Shown: positions 8,288 to 17,197 of the stretch, in pieces
Layout of the letters: each line of letters opens with the position of its first letter
Numbering within the stretch: position 1 is the first letter of the stretch
NCBI GenBank assembly: GCA_023440965.1
Contig: JAEZRC010000003.1
Span: 233,181 to 297,180 of the forward strand
Reading direction: 5' to 3'
DNA from: Bacillota bacterium
GTDB lineage: Bacteria > Bacillota > Clostridia > Oscillospirales > Ruminococcaceae
DNA: 64,000 nucleotides
The notes under the pieces: model-generated
The model's database searches: none
Told to the model about the DNA's origin: nothing
The model's input: the letters and a program-made list of their open reading frames with translations, nothing else
Translations under genes and position numbers: made by a program

Positions 8288-8737
8288 TTATAATTTTATT
8301 TCCATTCCATTTGGAATATTTATAAACCCAAGTTTTTCATAAACAGGTCTGCCTTGCTCCGTTGCTTTTAGACTTATATTCATAACTCCCGCTTTTTTGG
8401 AATCTTCAATAGTATTGTTAAGGAGCTTTGTTGCAAGCCCCTGACGTCTGTAATTTTCATCTGTCCATACATTGAGCAGATACCCTGTTTTACCACACAT
8501 ACTTGAAAGCGTCGGCATTATCTCATAAATACTAAGTTCAACTGTTGCAACGATTTCATCCTTATCAACAGCCAGCCATATAATAAAGTCATCCTTTTCT
8601 ATATGACTTTTAAAGTAATTGCTTGTGGATTCAGAAAATACCTCAGGTGAAGGGATTCTACCGATATTATAAACAAATTTAATTCTGTTTCTAATAAGAC
8701 TGTCTAAATCCTTGATTGTCGCCCTTCTAATTTCCAT
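8288..8737 (-). CDS. GNAT family N-acetyltransferase
   Basis: 149 residues with the GNAT acetyl-CoA loop NYRRQGLATKLLNNTIEDSKKAG and the C-terminal ATEQGRPVYEKLGF, the typical strand-helix ending of the family. The acceptor substrate cannot be inferred. It lies between argD and argF on the same strand (20 bp after argD), so it is probably co-transcribed with the arginine genes. ArgJ already supplies acetylglutamate synthesis, so an ArgA-like role is possible but not needed. Confidence 0.85.
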   Translation of the reverse strand: MEIRRATIKDLDSLIRNRIKFVYNIGRIPSPEVFSESTSNYFKSHIEKDDFIIWLAVDKDEIVATVELSIYEIMPTLSSMCGKTGYLLNVWTDENYRRQGLATKLLNNTIEDSKKAGVMNISLKATEQGRPVYEKLGFINIPNGMEIKL

Positions 8738-8757
8738 ACTTATTCACCACCAGTCAG

Positions 8758-9930
8758 TTAAGCAAGGATTTCTTTGATGATTGCTATTCCCTTATCAATT
8801 TCATTATAAGTAATTGTGAGTGGCGGGAGAAAACGGATTTTTGCTTTTGCAGTCAGTACAAGCAGACCTTTATCGAGTGCTTTTTTAAGAACATCACCAG
8901 CAGTCATATTATCTTTTTCAAAAGTAATTCCAAGCATTAAGCCCATACCGTCAACTGCCTTTACAGCAGGTATTTCCATAAGCTTATCTGTAATGTACTT
9001 GCCCTTTACAGCAACTTCGTCAATGAAATTTTTGTCGGATAATGTATCTAACACAGCCATTCCGCCGGCACAAGCTATTGGATTTCCGCCAAAGGTTGAA
9101 CCGTGTGTTCCCGGTGTGAAAACATTGTCGCATTTTGTATCAGCAAGACAAGCACCAATCGGTATTCCCCCAGCAAGACCTTTTGCAAGTGTTGTGATGT
9201 TTGGCTTAACATTAAATACTTCTGAAGTGAGGAACTTTCCTGTTCGGCCGACACCTGTCTGAACTTCATCGGCTATTGTGAGGATATCCCTCTTTCCACA
9301 TTGCTCAGTAATTGCATCAACAAATTCTTTTGTGAGTGGAACTACTCCGCCCTCACCCTGTACAAACTCAAACATTACAGCACATACTGTATCATCAAGT
9401 TTTGCTTTTAAATAATCAATGTTGTTTGCTTCAACATTAATGAAACCTTCAAGAAATGGGAAGAAATAATTGTGGAAATTATCCTGCCCTGTTGCTGATA
9501 ATGTCGCAAGTGTTCTTCCGTGGAATGAGTTGACAAGTGTGATTATATTGTGCCTGCCTTTTCCATACTTGTCAAAGCTATATTTCCTAGCAAGCTTTAT
9601 CGCACATTCATTTGCTTCTGCTCCGCTGTTCCCTAAAAATACTTTTGAGTATCCTGTCATCTCACAAAGCTTCTGGGCAAAATCTGCCTGTATTTTTGTG
9701 TAGTAATAATTTGAAGTATGCTGAATTTTATGTGCCTGTTCGCATATAGCCTCAACCCATTTATCATTACAGTAGCCAAGTGAATTCGTTCCGATACCAC
9801 TGCCAAAATCTATATAATGCTTGCCGTCCTCATCGGTAGCAACTCTGTCCTTTCCACCCTCGAGTACAACATCATATCTTCCGTAAGACCCCATTACGTG
9901 TGAATTAAACTGATTAATAGTCTGTGACAT
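8758..9930 (-). CDS. argD: Acetylornithine aminotransferase
   Basis: 390 residues of the class-III PLP aminotransferase family. GNSGAEANECAIKLARK binds the PLP phosphate, HGRTLATLSATG and DEVQTGVGRTGKF hold the PLP aspartate, and TTLAKGLAGGIPIGA contains the Schiff-base lysine. It transfers an amino group from glutamate to N-acetylglutamate semialdehyde. The length and context among arg genes favour ArgD over 4-aminobutyrate or ornithine aminotransferases. AGGAG precedes the start. Confidence 0.95.
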   Translation of the reverse strand: MSQTINQFNSHVMGSYGRYDVVLEGGKDRVATDEDGKHYIDFGSGIGTNSLGYCNDKWVEAICEQAHKIQHTSNYYYTKIQADFAQKLCEMTGYSKVFLGNSGAEANECAIKLARKYSFDKYGKGRHNIITLVNSFHGRTLATLSATGQDNFHNYFFPFLEGFINVEANNIDYLKAKLDDTVCAVMFEFVQGEGGVVPLTKEFVDAITEQCGKRDILTIADEVQTGVGRTGKFLTSEVFNVKPNITTLAKGLAGGIPIGACLADTKCDNVFTPGTHGSTFGGNPIACAGGMAVLDTLSDKNFIDEVAVKGKYITDKLMEIPAVKAVDGMGLMLGITFEKDNMTAGDVLKKALDKGLLVLTAKAKIRFLPPLTITYNEIDKGIAIIKEILA

Positions 9931-9954
9931 TTTATTTCAACTCCTTTTAAAAAA

Positions 9955-10893
9955 TTAATCTATATCTGGTTTTTCATTCAAATAATCAGGTATGTTATCC
10001 ATTATATCCTGAATATCATTTACCTCTTCAAACATTTTCATGGTATCAGCCTTTAATATTTCAAAAGCTTTTTCAAGTGAATCAGTTTTCTTAAGAATGA
10101 AATATTTTGAGAATTCAACAGACCACATATCCATTTCCTCTTCAATATCATTTACTTCATTCATAACAAAAATGACTACTTTGCAGTCCGTTTTTGCCAT
10201 TTGCGGAATAAGGAATGAAAATCCCCATTCAACATCAGCCTTTTCATCCTCAAAACCATTTTTGGCATTGATAATAAAATTACTGCCTTTATTTGCTCTT
10301 AATAATTCAAGAGCAAAGGTAGTCGGTTTTCTGTAATTTTCAAAGCTCGCAAATTTCTTCCACTCAAGCACAACCGCATTTTCTTTGTCATTGTATTTTA
10401 CGTTACAATATTCTGAATCAAATTCATTTTTTGATATTGGTTCTTTTTCAAGATAATCAAATGTAGTATTATTATCAGTGGTGGTTGTCTTAAAAGTTTT
10501 ATATCCCGCTTTTTTATAAAATGATAAATTCTTTGGACTTTTGCTACTTGTAAAAAGTTCATATCTATGTGAAGGGAAGCAGTTTTCAATATATTTTAAT
10601 AAGCTTTTCCCGACACCTTTATTTTGATAATCAGGGTGCACAATCAACTTTTCAATGAAAAGCGTTTTATCTTTTTCATATCCTCGAACGGATCCTATTA
10701 TTTTATTCGTAGTATCTTCAATCGCTTTAATGACAATTCCATTCTTAAATTTTTCTTGTAAAGGCTCAATATTCTCGGTTAATGGAGAAATAAGAAAATT
10801 ATTCAGCAATTGTGCTTCGCTTAAAAAAGCTAACTTTTGTAATTCTAAAATTTCATTTAAATCAGCTTTCGTTGCTTTTTCAATAGTAACCAA
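9955..10893 (-). CDS. GNAT acetyltransferase fused to a STAS-like C-terminal domain
   Basis: 312 residues. Residues 1-150 form a GNAT domain (FIEKLIVHPDYQNKGVGKSLLKYIE, the acetyl-CoA loop, then NLSFYKKAGYKTF). Residues ~165-312 form a separate domain with alternating strands (NAVVLEWKKFASFENYRK, SNFIINAKNGFEDE, KVVIFVMNEV), reminiscent of the SpoIIAA/STAS-like fold also suspected in the last gene of the cluster. The acceptor is unknown. It lies 24 bp upstream of argD on the same strand. The domain boundary is an estimate. Confidence 0.7.
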   Translation of the reverse strand: MVTIEKATKADLNEILELQKLAFLSEAQLLNNFLISPLTENIEPLQEKFKNGIVIKAIEDTTNKIIGSVRGYEKDKTLFIEKLIVHPDYQNKGVGKSLLKYIENCFPSHRYELFTSSKSPKNLSFYKKAGYKTFKTTTTDNNTTFDYLEKEPISKNEFDSEYCNVKYNDKENAVVLEWKKFASFENYRKPTTFALELLRANKGSNFIINAKNGFEDEKADVEWGFSFLIPQMAKTDCKVVIFVMNEVNDIEEEMDMWSVEFSKYFILKKTDSLEKAFEILKADTMKMFEEVNDIQDIMDNIPDYLNEKPDID

Positions 10894-10959
10894 TTTATAT
10901 CCTCCCTTTTAAAAAGTATTAAGCAATTATCCATGATTGAAAAGTATATGCTCCGAGCC

Positions 10960-11040
10960 TTAGAATTGACTTTTTAACATAAATTGTGTACCGACACCCT
11001 CGTTTGACAAAATTTCAATTAGGATATAAAAATCACCCAT
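10960..11040 (-). pseudogene. Remnant of a second argB 3' end
   Basis: A 26-codon stretch reads MGDFY followed by ILIEILSNEGVGTQF. It aligns without gaps to the C-terminus of the intact ArgB downstream (ILIELLTNEGIGTQF). At DNA level, 34 of 44 bases in the core match, and most differences fall at third codon positions. It is therefore a diverged argB tail, not a copy made recently. It sits after the YbaK-like and small-membrane genes, so those two genes are flanked by argB 3' ends. It is unlikely to be functional. Confidence 0.65.
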
Positions 11041-11052
11041 GTTAGTCGTTGA

Positions 11053-11268
11053 CTATCTATCTTCCATTATTTCTTCGCCATTTTTTCTTACTGTTTTAAT
11101 GATAAATGGAATCAATCTGACAACAGCATAGCCTATTGCTGAACCAATTGACCATGCAATTATTGAACCGCCCTGAACGAAATCAGCCTTTTGTGCAATA
11201 AACATAGTTACTAAAAAAACTACAAAGTAAAGTAATACATTCAATATATATTCAAAAAACTTTTTCAC
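11053..11268 (-). CDS. Small hydrophobic membrane protein
   Basis: 71 residues with two predicted membrane segments (about 5-25 and 33-55) and a charged C-terminus (KTVRKNGEEIMEDR). There is no recognised family. It begins 24 bases after the YbaK-like gene and is on the same strand, so it is probably co-transcribed. A moderate ribosome binding site (GGGGG) precedes the ATG. Confidence 0.55.
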   Translation of the reverse strand: MKKFFEYILNVLLYFVVFLVTMFIAQKADFVQGGSIIAWSIGSAIGYAVVRLIPFIIKTVRKNGEEIMEDR

Positions 11269-11291
11269 GTTAAATCCCCCGTTTTTATTCT

Positions 11292-11738
11292 TTAATAAAA
11301 CACCCCAATAATATTATTAACTTTCATAATGTCCTTCGGCTCAATTTTTAATGTCATTAGTTCGTTCCCCGTACCACCATATACAAAATCATGATTAAGA
11401 AGTTTCCCGTCAAAAAGGCATCGCAATTTTAAACCAACTAATGGTATCGATCCTATCTCATACCCAGCTTGTAACTTTATTTTATTTTTGTCTGCCATTT
11501 TTAGTTTTGAAAAACCAAATTGCTTTTTAAGCTCTTCGAAATTCAATCTGCCGTTCTGGACTGATGTAATACAACTTATCAATTCATTTTCTGTTTGAAG
11601 CACAAATGTTGGTGCAGATTTTTCAATTGGATAATAATGATTGGCATCTGCAACAGATAAAATTGGCTTATCCTGAAGAATTATTTCATAATTAATATTT
11701 CTTTTATCAAGTAATTGTCTTAAATCATCAACTGTCAC
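11292..11738 (-). CDS. YbaK/ProX-type aminoacyl-tRNA deacylase domain protein
   Basis: 148 residues matching the free-standing YbaK/aminoacyl-tRNA-synthetase-associated domain. The protein ends with VYGGTGNELMTLKIEPKDIMKV, the family's glycine-rich GG.G..... strand-turn-strand, after a PLVGL segment. Such proteins hydrolyse mischarged aminoacyl-tRNA (for example Cys- or Ala-tRNA-Pro). Substrate specificity cannot be read from sequence. It lies 45 bp downstream of argB and may have been inserted there together with the next gene, because a broken argB tail follows. Confidence 0.8.
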   Translation of the reverse strand: MTVDDLRQLLDKRNINYEIILQDKPILSVADANHYYPIEKSAPTFVLQTENELISCITSVQNGRLNFEELKKQFGFSKLKMADKNKIKLQAGYEIGSIPLVGLKLRCLFDGKLLNHDFVYGGTGNELMTLKIEPKDIMKVNNIIGVFY

Positions 11739-11783
11739 TGTTTTTCCCTCGCAAATCTCAACGCTCTACGTTTTCTATAAGTT

Positions 11784-12641
11784 CTAACTGAATTGTGTTC
11801 CAATACCTTCATTTGTCAACAGCTCAATTAGAATTGAATGTGCAAGTCTTCCATCGATAATAGAAGTCTTGCTGACTCCACGTCTTACTGCTTCAACACA
11901 ACAATCAATTTTAGGGATCATACCACCTGAAATTATCCCCTTGTTTTTAAGGTAAGGAACTTCACTAACATTTACTGTCGGGATAAGTGTTGAATCATCA
12001 TCCTTATCTTCAAGTAATCCGACAATATCAGTCATAAGAATAAGATTTTCTGCCTTAAGGCAAGCTGCAATTCTTGCTGCTGCTGTATCGGCATTTATAT
12101 TATAGGTTTTACCGTCGTCACCTGTTGCAATAGTTGCAATAACCGGAACATAGCCGTTATTGATTGCATCAAGAATAGGTTTTGTATTAATATCGGTAAT
12201 CTCACCAACATATCCAAGATCAACCTCGCCCTTGAGCTTTTCAGCCTTAATCATTCCGCCGTCCAATCCACAAAGTCCGATTGCCTTGCCCTTATGCTGT
12301 TCTAAAAGAGAAACAAGTTCCTTATTGACCTTGCCTGCCAATACCATTTTGACTATATCTATTGTTGCCTCATCAGTGTATCTGAGTCCGCCGATAAATT
12401 TGCTTTCAATGCCAACTTTATTTAACATATCATTTATCTCAGGGCCACCACCGTGAACAAGAACAACTTTTATTCCAACAAGTGAAAGCAGAACAATATC
12501 ACTCATTACGGCATCCTTAAGTTCACTATTCGTCATTGCATTTCCGCCATATTTTATAACAACTATCTTATTGTTGTAATGCTGTATGTATGGTAGTGCA
12601 TCAATTAATACCTGTGAACGTATGTTATTTGATATAGCCAT
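11784..12641 (-). CDS. argB: Acetylglutamate kinase
   Basis: 285 residues of the amino-acid kinase fold. The features are VVIKYGGNAM (phosphate-binding lysine), VVLVHGGGPEIND, GLCGLDGGMIKA, NINADTAAARIA and KGIISGGMIPKIDCC, the last forming the ATP/allosteric region. The N-terminal helix (ISNNIRSQVLIDALPYI) is of the type associated with arginine-sensitive, hexameric enzymes. This suggests feedback inhibition by arginine, an inference from family knowledge. It phosphorylates N-acetylglutamate. It is downstream of argJ with a 95-bp gap. Confidence 0.96.
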   Translation of the reverse strand: MAISNNIRSQVLIDALPYIQHYNNKIVVIKYGGNAMTNSELKDAVMSDIVLLSLVGIKVVLVHGGGPEINDMLNKVGIESKFIGGLRYTDEATIDIVKMVLAGKVNKELVSLLEQHKGKAIGLCGLDGGMIKAEKLKGEVDLGYVGEITDINTKPILDAINNGYVPVIATIATGDDGKTYNINADTAAARIAACLKAENLILMTDIVGLLEDKDDDSTLIPTVNVSEVPYLKNKGIISGGMIPKIDCCVEAVRRGVSKTSIIDGRLAHSILIELLTNEGIGTQFS

Positions 12642-12736
12642 TTTTGTTTCTCCTTTTTAATGCTATTAAATTTACTCGTTAAAACTATCTTTGTCTTTCA
12701 ATAAAATATCCGTATAGCAAACCTTCTGCTTTATGA

Positions 12737-14026
12737 TTATGAACGATAATCTCCGTTTATCTTTACATAATCATATGTCAGATCGCATCCCCATGCTGTC
12801 GCTTCTGAATCACCATTATTAAGATTTATATTAATATTTATTTCATCTTCAAGAAGGATTTTCTTCGCGATATCCTCAGAAAAATCAAGTCCCTTACCAT
12901 TCTTGCAGACATCAATGCTGCCCTGCTTTGAAGCAAAAGAAACATCGACCTTGTCAATGTCAACATCAGTTTCTGCGTAGCCTATTGCACATAAAACCCT
13001 TCCCCAGTTTGCGTCAGAGCCGAACATTGCTGCTTTGAAAAGGCTTGAAGTAATAACACTCTTTGCAACAATAATTGCATTTTCCTGTGAAGTTGCACCA
13101 GTTACATTACATTCAAGGAGCTTTGAAGCACCCTCACCATCTTTAGCAAGCATCCTTGTCATATTCATCATAACAACGTACAAAGCATTCTCGAACTTCT
13201 TATATTCTAATGAATTTTCATCTGTGATTTCATTATTACCTGCAAGACCGGAAGCCATTACGCTCACCATATCATTTGTTGAAGTGTCACCGTCAACGCT
13301 TAGGCAGTTATATGTTATTTTCACGACCTTATCAAGTGCATTCTGAAGCATTTTTGTTGAGATAGCAACATCAGTTGTAATGAAATTCAAGGTGGTTGCC
13401 ATATTCGGATGAATCATTCCGCTGCCCTTTGCCATTCCGCCAAGGTGACAGATGCTTCCGTCAATTTCAAATTCAACAGCAACTTCCTTCTTGAAGGTAT
13501 CTGTTGTCATAATTGCCTTTGCACATTCTTCACTCTTATTTGAGGATAATCCTTCAGCAAGCTCACTCATCTTTTTTTCTATAGGTTCAATATATAACGG
13601 CTGACCAATAACGCCAGTTGAGGCAACAATAACGTCATCAGCATTTATTCCAAGTATCTTCGCAGTCATATCACACATCTTATGTGCAATTTCTTCACCG
13701 TTAGCGTTGCACGTGTTAGCGTTCTTTGAATTTACAATAACAGCCTGTGCAAAACCGTCGGTTATATTTTTCTTTGTTACAATTATCGGTGCGCCTTTGA
13801 CCTTGTTAAGTGTATAAACAGCAGCAGCATTGCACTTCTTTTCACAGAATATCAATCCAACATCGTTCTTCTTTTTTGATGTGTCAACAACTTGTGGCTC
13901 GTTTGATTTATCATTGGCAAGTGGCTTGTTTGTAATACCACAATATATGCCGTTTGCCTTAAATCCTTTTGAAGCACACACACCACCGTCAACATATTTA
14001 AAACCTTCAAAGTTCTTTAGATCCAT
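12737..14026 (-). CDS. argJ: Bifunctional ornithine acetyltransferase / N-acetylglutamate synthase
   Basis: 429 residues, full length for ArgJ. The autocleavage site is visible in KGSGMIHPNMATTLNF, where the Thr after Ala becomes the N-terminal nucleophile of the beta chain. GAPIIVTKKNITDG and VNSKNANTCNANGEE are conserved alpha-chain segments. It recycles the acetyl group from N-acetylornithine to glutamate, so the cluster runs the cyclic arginine pathway. Whether it also uses acetyl-CoA cannot be decided from sequence. Confidence 0.96.
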   Translation of the reverse strand: MDLKNFEGFKYVDGGVCASKGFKANGIYCGITNKPLANDKSNEPQVVDTSKKKNDVGLIFCEKKCNAAAVYTLNKVKGAPIIVTKKNITDGFAQAVIVNSKNANTCNANGEEIAHKMCDMTAKILGINADDVIVASTGVIGQPLYIEPIEKKMSELAEGLSSNKSEECAKAIMTTDTFKKEVAVEFEIDGSICHLGGMAKGSGMIHPNMATTLNFITTDVAISTKMLQNALDKVVKITYNCLSVDGDTSTNDMVSVMASGLAGNNEITDENSLEYKKFENALYVVMMNMTRMLAKDGEGASKLLECNVTGATSQENAIIVAKSVITSSLFKAAMFGSDANWGRVLCAIGYAETDVDIDKVDVSFASKQGSIDVCKNGKGLDFSEDIAKKILLEDEINININLNNGDSEATAWGCDLTYDYVKINGDYRS

Positions 14027-14053
14027 AGATAATGCTCCTTAATAAGTTATGTA

Positions 14054-14749
14054 TTAATCCCAAGGCTTAGTTGTTTTAAACCAGCCTTGACTTTCCCAAT
14101 GTTGTTTGTCAGTTGGATTCCATTTGTTGTTTTTCTGGCTTCCTTTCATAATTCCAAACATTAACTTTAGTTGTAAGGAAGGCTTTGCTTTGCCATTCTT
14201 GTTCTTTATTTTATTGGCAATCTTGCTAATTCTTTTTTTAATTCTGCGCATTCTTTTTTCTGATATCTTATCCCATGTCTCCGCCCAGATATTAATATTG
14301 AGTTTTTGTATGAAAGGAATTCCCCAATAAAACATTTGCTGTGCAATATCTTTTGTAACTTTCCCAGATCCTGCACCAGCGGCGGTTGAAATTGCAACTC
14401 CTGTTTTGTGGAACATATTTTTATGAGGTCTATGTGACATCCACCTGAAAGCCATATGGTCCATAAATACTTTTAGCTGTCCTGTCATCCCCATACAATA
14501 ATTTGATGACTCAATAATTATTAAATCCGCTTCTTCAAGTGATTTTATGACATTTTTATTCTGCTCAAAGTGCGGGCATTTTTCCTCACCTTGCTTAAAA
14601 CATTGATAACAACCAACACAGCCAGTATTATTGAGAAAATGAAATTCATTAATTTGAGTATCATTATTTTTAAGTTCGTCAATAAGCATATTTGTAATTT
14701 TATATGTGCTGCCTTTATGATTTTGCCCATGTAATACAGCAATTTTCAT
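14054..14749 (-). CDS. NADPH-dependent FMN reductase / flavodoxin-like iron-sulphur flavoprotein
   Basis: 231 residues. The N-terminal flavodoxin-like half opens with IAVLHGQNHKGSTYKI (FMN phosphate loop). It then shows the cysteine-rich loop GCVGCYQCFKQGEEKCPH, typical of iron-sulphur-flavoprotein relatives, and ESSNYCMGMTGQLKVFMDHM around the flavin. A basic C-terminal tail (about 165-231) is less conserved. It is likely a cytoplasmic flavoenzyme of unknown electron partner. It lies between argC and argJ in the same direction. Confidence 0.82.
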   Translation of the reverse strand: MKIAVLHGQNHKGSTYKITNMLIDELKNNDTQINEFHFLNNTGCVGCYQCFKQGEEKCPHFEQNKNVIKSLEEADLIIIESSNYCMGMTGQLKVFMDHMAFRWMSHRPHKNMFHKTGVAISTAAGAGSGKVTKDIAQQMFYWGIPFIQKLNINIWAETWDKISEKRMRRIKKRISKIANKIKNKNGKAKPSLQLKLMFGIMKGSQKNNKWNPTDKQHWESQGWFKTTKPWD

Positions 14750-14765
14750 TTATCTCACCTCAGAA

Positions 14766-15722
14766 TTATTCCAAGCCTGTTGCTTCGTCTATTCCCATCA
14801 TAATATTCATGCATTGAACAGCAGCACCGCTTGCACCTTTTCCAAGATTGTCAAGACGCGAGATAAAAAGAACCTGTTCTTCATTTCCACAGACAAAAAC
14901 CTGCATAAGATTTGTTCCATTTAAAGTATTAGCAAAAAGCATATCCTTTTCAATTGTACCTTCACCAAGGAACTGTGGAACCTGTACAAATTTTTCGTCT
15001 TTATAATAGTTGTACATATACTCCCAGATCTGATGTGTTGAAATTCTTCTTGGAACTGTCCTTAACGGAACAGGAATTGATACAAGCATTCCTTTATAAT
15101 AATCGTCAACTATCGGCAAAAACATCGGCATATATGAGAGCCCTGAAATTTCTTTCATTTCCTTAACATGCTTATGCTTCTGCTCAAGAGCATACATTCT
15201 CGGCGAATACATTTCATCTGTCTTGTCAGGACCCTCATAAAATTCAATCGCTTTTTTGCCTGACCCGCTGTAACCACTTACTGCAGTACATACTACAGGA
15301 TAATATGGAGGAAGAATTCCGCCCTGAATAAGTGGATAAACTATTGCATTAAAGCCACTTGCGTAGCAACCAGGTACAGAAACCCTTTTTGAATTCCTGA
15401 TTTTTTCCCTATGTGCCTTTGAAAGCTCAGGCAGTCCATAAGCCCAGTCAGAATTTGTTCTATGAGCTGTTGATGCATCAATGATTTTAGTGTGACTGTT
15501 CTCACAAAGTGATACAGCCTCTTTAGCGGCAACATCAGGCAGACATAGGAAGGTATAATCAGAAGCGTTGATAAGTTTTTTTCTCTCTTCAGGGTCTTTT
15601 CTTTTTTCTTCATCAATTTCAAGAAGCTCAAGGTCTGTTCTTTTCTTGATTCTCTCAACAATCTGAAGCCCTGTTGTTCCTTCTTTTCCGTCTATAAAAA
15701 TCTTAATCATAATATCCCCCAT
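14766..15722 (-). CDS. argC: N-acetyl-gamma-glutamyl-phosphate reductase (short, type 2)
   Basis: 318 residues. It belongs to the shorter ArgC class that begins KIFIDGKEGTTGLQI rather than with a classic GASGYTG loop. The catalytic cysteine is in SVPGCYASGFNAIVYPL, and the YGLPEL and AVSGYSGSGKKAI motifs are present. The better start is the ATG at 15710, six bases after GGGGGA, which removes the first four residues. It reduces acetylglutamyl phosphate to the semialdehyde with NADPH. It is six bases downstream of argH. Confidence 0.93.
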   Translation of the reverse strand: MGDIMIKIFIDGKEGTTGLQIVERIKKRTDLELLEIDEEKRKDPEERKKLINASDYTFLCLPDVAAKEAVSLCENSHTKIIDASTAHRTNSDWAYGLPELSKAHREKIRNSKRVSVPGCYASGFNAIVYPLIQGGILPPYYPVVCTAVSGYSGSGKKAIEFYEGPDKTDEMYSPRMYALEQKHKHVKEMKEISGLSYMPMFLPIVDDYYKGMLVSIPVPLRTVPRRISTHQIWEYMYNYYKDEKFVQVPQFLGEGTIEKDMLFANTLNGTNLMQVFVCGNEEQVLFISRLDNLGKGASGAAVQCMNIMMGIDEATGLE

Positions 15723-15727
15723 TTGTT

Positions 15728-17185
15728 TTACTGTCTGATGTGAACACCCTGTTCCTCAAGGTAATCCTCAAGGTCATTTTTTGCGTCATTAGCCCAGCTT
15801 TCTTCAATCTGAATTTTTATTTTTTCTTTAACATAATCTATCTGCTTTTGAACTGCTTCAGGAGCAGGGCCACCATCAACCTTTCGCTGACTAACGCAGG
15901 TGTCAAGGCTAATTGCATCATAAACATCATTATCAAATGTTTCATTAAGTGCTTTGTATTCTTCAAGTGGTAAGGTTTCAAGAGTAAGCTCCTTTTCAAT
16001 GCATAAAGCAACGAGCTTTCCTGTTATCTTATATGCATCCCTGAAAGGCATACCCTTCTTTACAAGATAGTCTGCACAATCTGTTGCGTTAATAAAACCT
16101 TTTGCGGCAGCATTTCGCATATTCTGCTTGTTAATTCTCATTGTTGCAAGCATTGGGATGAAAGTTGAAAGACAAAGCTTAACTGTATCAACAGCGTCAA
16201 ATATAGCCTCCTTATCCTCCTGCATATCCTTATTATACGCAAGTGACAAGCCTTTCATCATTGTGAGCAAGGTAACAAGGTCACCGATTACTCTTCCCGT
16301 CTTGCCCCTGATAAGCTCTGTTATATCAGGATTTTTCTTCTGTGGCATTATTGATGAGCCTGTTGCATAAGCATCGTCAAGCTCAATGAATTTGAATTCC
16401 CATGAGCACCATAAGATAATTTCTTCGCTGAATCTTGAAAGGTGCATCATAAGGATTGAAATAGTACTAGCGAATTCAATACAAAAATCCCTGTCGGAAA
16501 CTCCGTCGAGTGAATTCTGTGTTATATCCTCAAAGCCAAGGAGAGTGCTGACTCTTTTTCTATTTATCGGATAGGTGGTGGAAGCAAGTGCGCCACTGCC
16601 AAGAGGCATAAAGTTCATTCTCTTGTATGTGTCCTCAAGTCTGCCAAGGTCACGAAGAAGCATCTGAGCGTATGCCATAAGGTGATGAGCGAAGGTGATA
16701 GGCTGTGCTCTCTGCAAGTGAGTATATCCCGGCATGATTGTCAACTTATTTTCTTCAGCAAGTTTACAAAGTGTCTGACATAGTTCACGGGCAAGCTTTT
16801 CTATTTCAATGACTTCGGTTTTGAGGTTCATTCTTATATCCAGTGCAACCTGATCATTACGACTTCTTGCTGTGTGAAGGCGTTTCCCAGCATCACCTAT
16901 TCTCTTTGTAAGTTCAGCCTCAACAAACATATGAATGTCTTCAGCTGTCGGGTCTAATTCAAGTATTCCGCTTTCAATGTCAATAAGTATTCCTTCAAGG
17001 CCGATAATAATAGCCTTGCTTTCTGTTACTTCAATTATTCCCGCTTCTCCAAGCATTGTGGCGTGGGCGATACTGCCCTCTATATCCTGTCTGTACATAC
17101 GAGCGTCAAATTTGATTGATGAATTGAAATCGTTAACCTTTTCATCAACCTCTTTTGAAAATCGTCCTGCCCACATTTTTGCCAT
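15728..17185 (-). CDS. argH: Argininosuccinate lyase
   Basis: 485 residues, slightly longer than the usual ~460 because of a charged C-terminal extension (from about residue 455). The fumarase/aspartase superfamily signature GSSIMPQKKNPD is intact, with the catalytic serine loop. Also visible are MWAGRFSKE at the N-terminus and TARSRNDQVALD and PGYTHLQRAQPITF in the core. It splits argininosuccinate into arginine and fumarate. It lies just after an unrelated oxidoreductase gene and before argC. Confidence 0.96.
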   Translation of the reverse strand: MAKMWAGRFSKEVDEKVNDFNSSIKFDARMYRQDIEGSIAHATMLGEAGIIEVTESKAIIIGLEGILIDIESGILELDPTAEDIHMFVEAELTKRIGDAGKRLHTARSRNDQVALDIRMNLKTEVIEIEKLARELCQTLCKLAEENKLTIMPGYTHLQRAQPITFAHHLMAYAQMLLRDLGRLEDTYKRMNFMPLGSGALASTTYPINRKRVSTLLGFEDITQNSLDGVSDRDFCIEFASTISILMMHLSRFSEEIILWCSWEFKFIELDDAYATGSSIMPQKKNPDITELIRGKTGRVIGDLVTLLTMMKGLSLAYNKDMQEDKEAIFDAVDTVKLCLSTFIPMLATMRINKQNMRNAAAKGFINATDCADYLVKKGMPFRDAYKITGKLVALCIEKELTLETLPLEEYKALNETFDNDVYDAISLDTCVSQRKVDGGPAPEAVQKQIDYVKEKIKIQIEESWANDAKNDLEDYLEEQGVHIRQ

Positions 17186-17197
17186 ATTAATTCTCCT

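Noticed and set aside
8816..9262. 148-codon antisense frame inside argD
   Set aside because: Opposite a conserved PLP enzyme; no start signal or recognisable domain.
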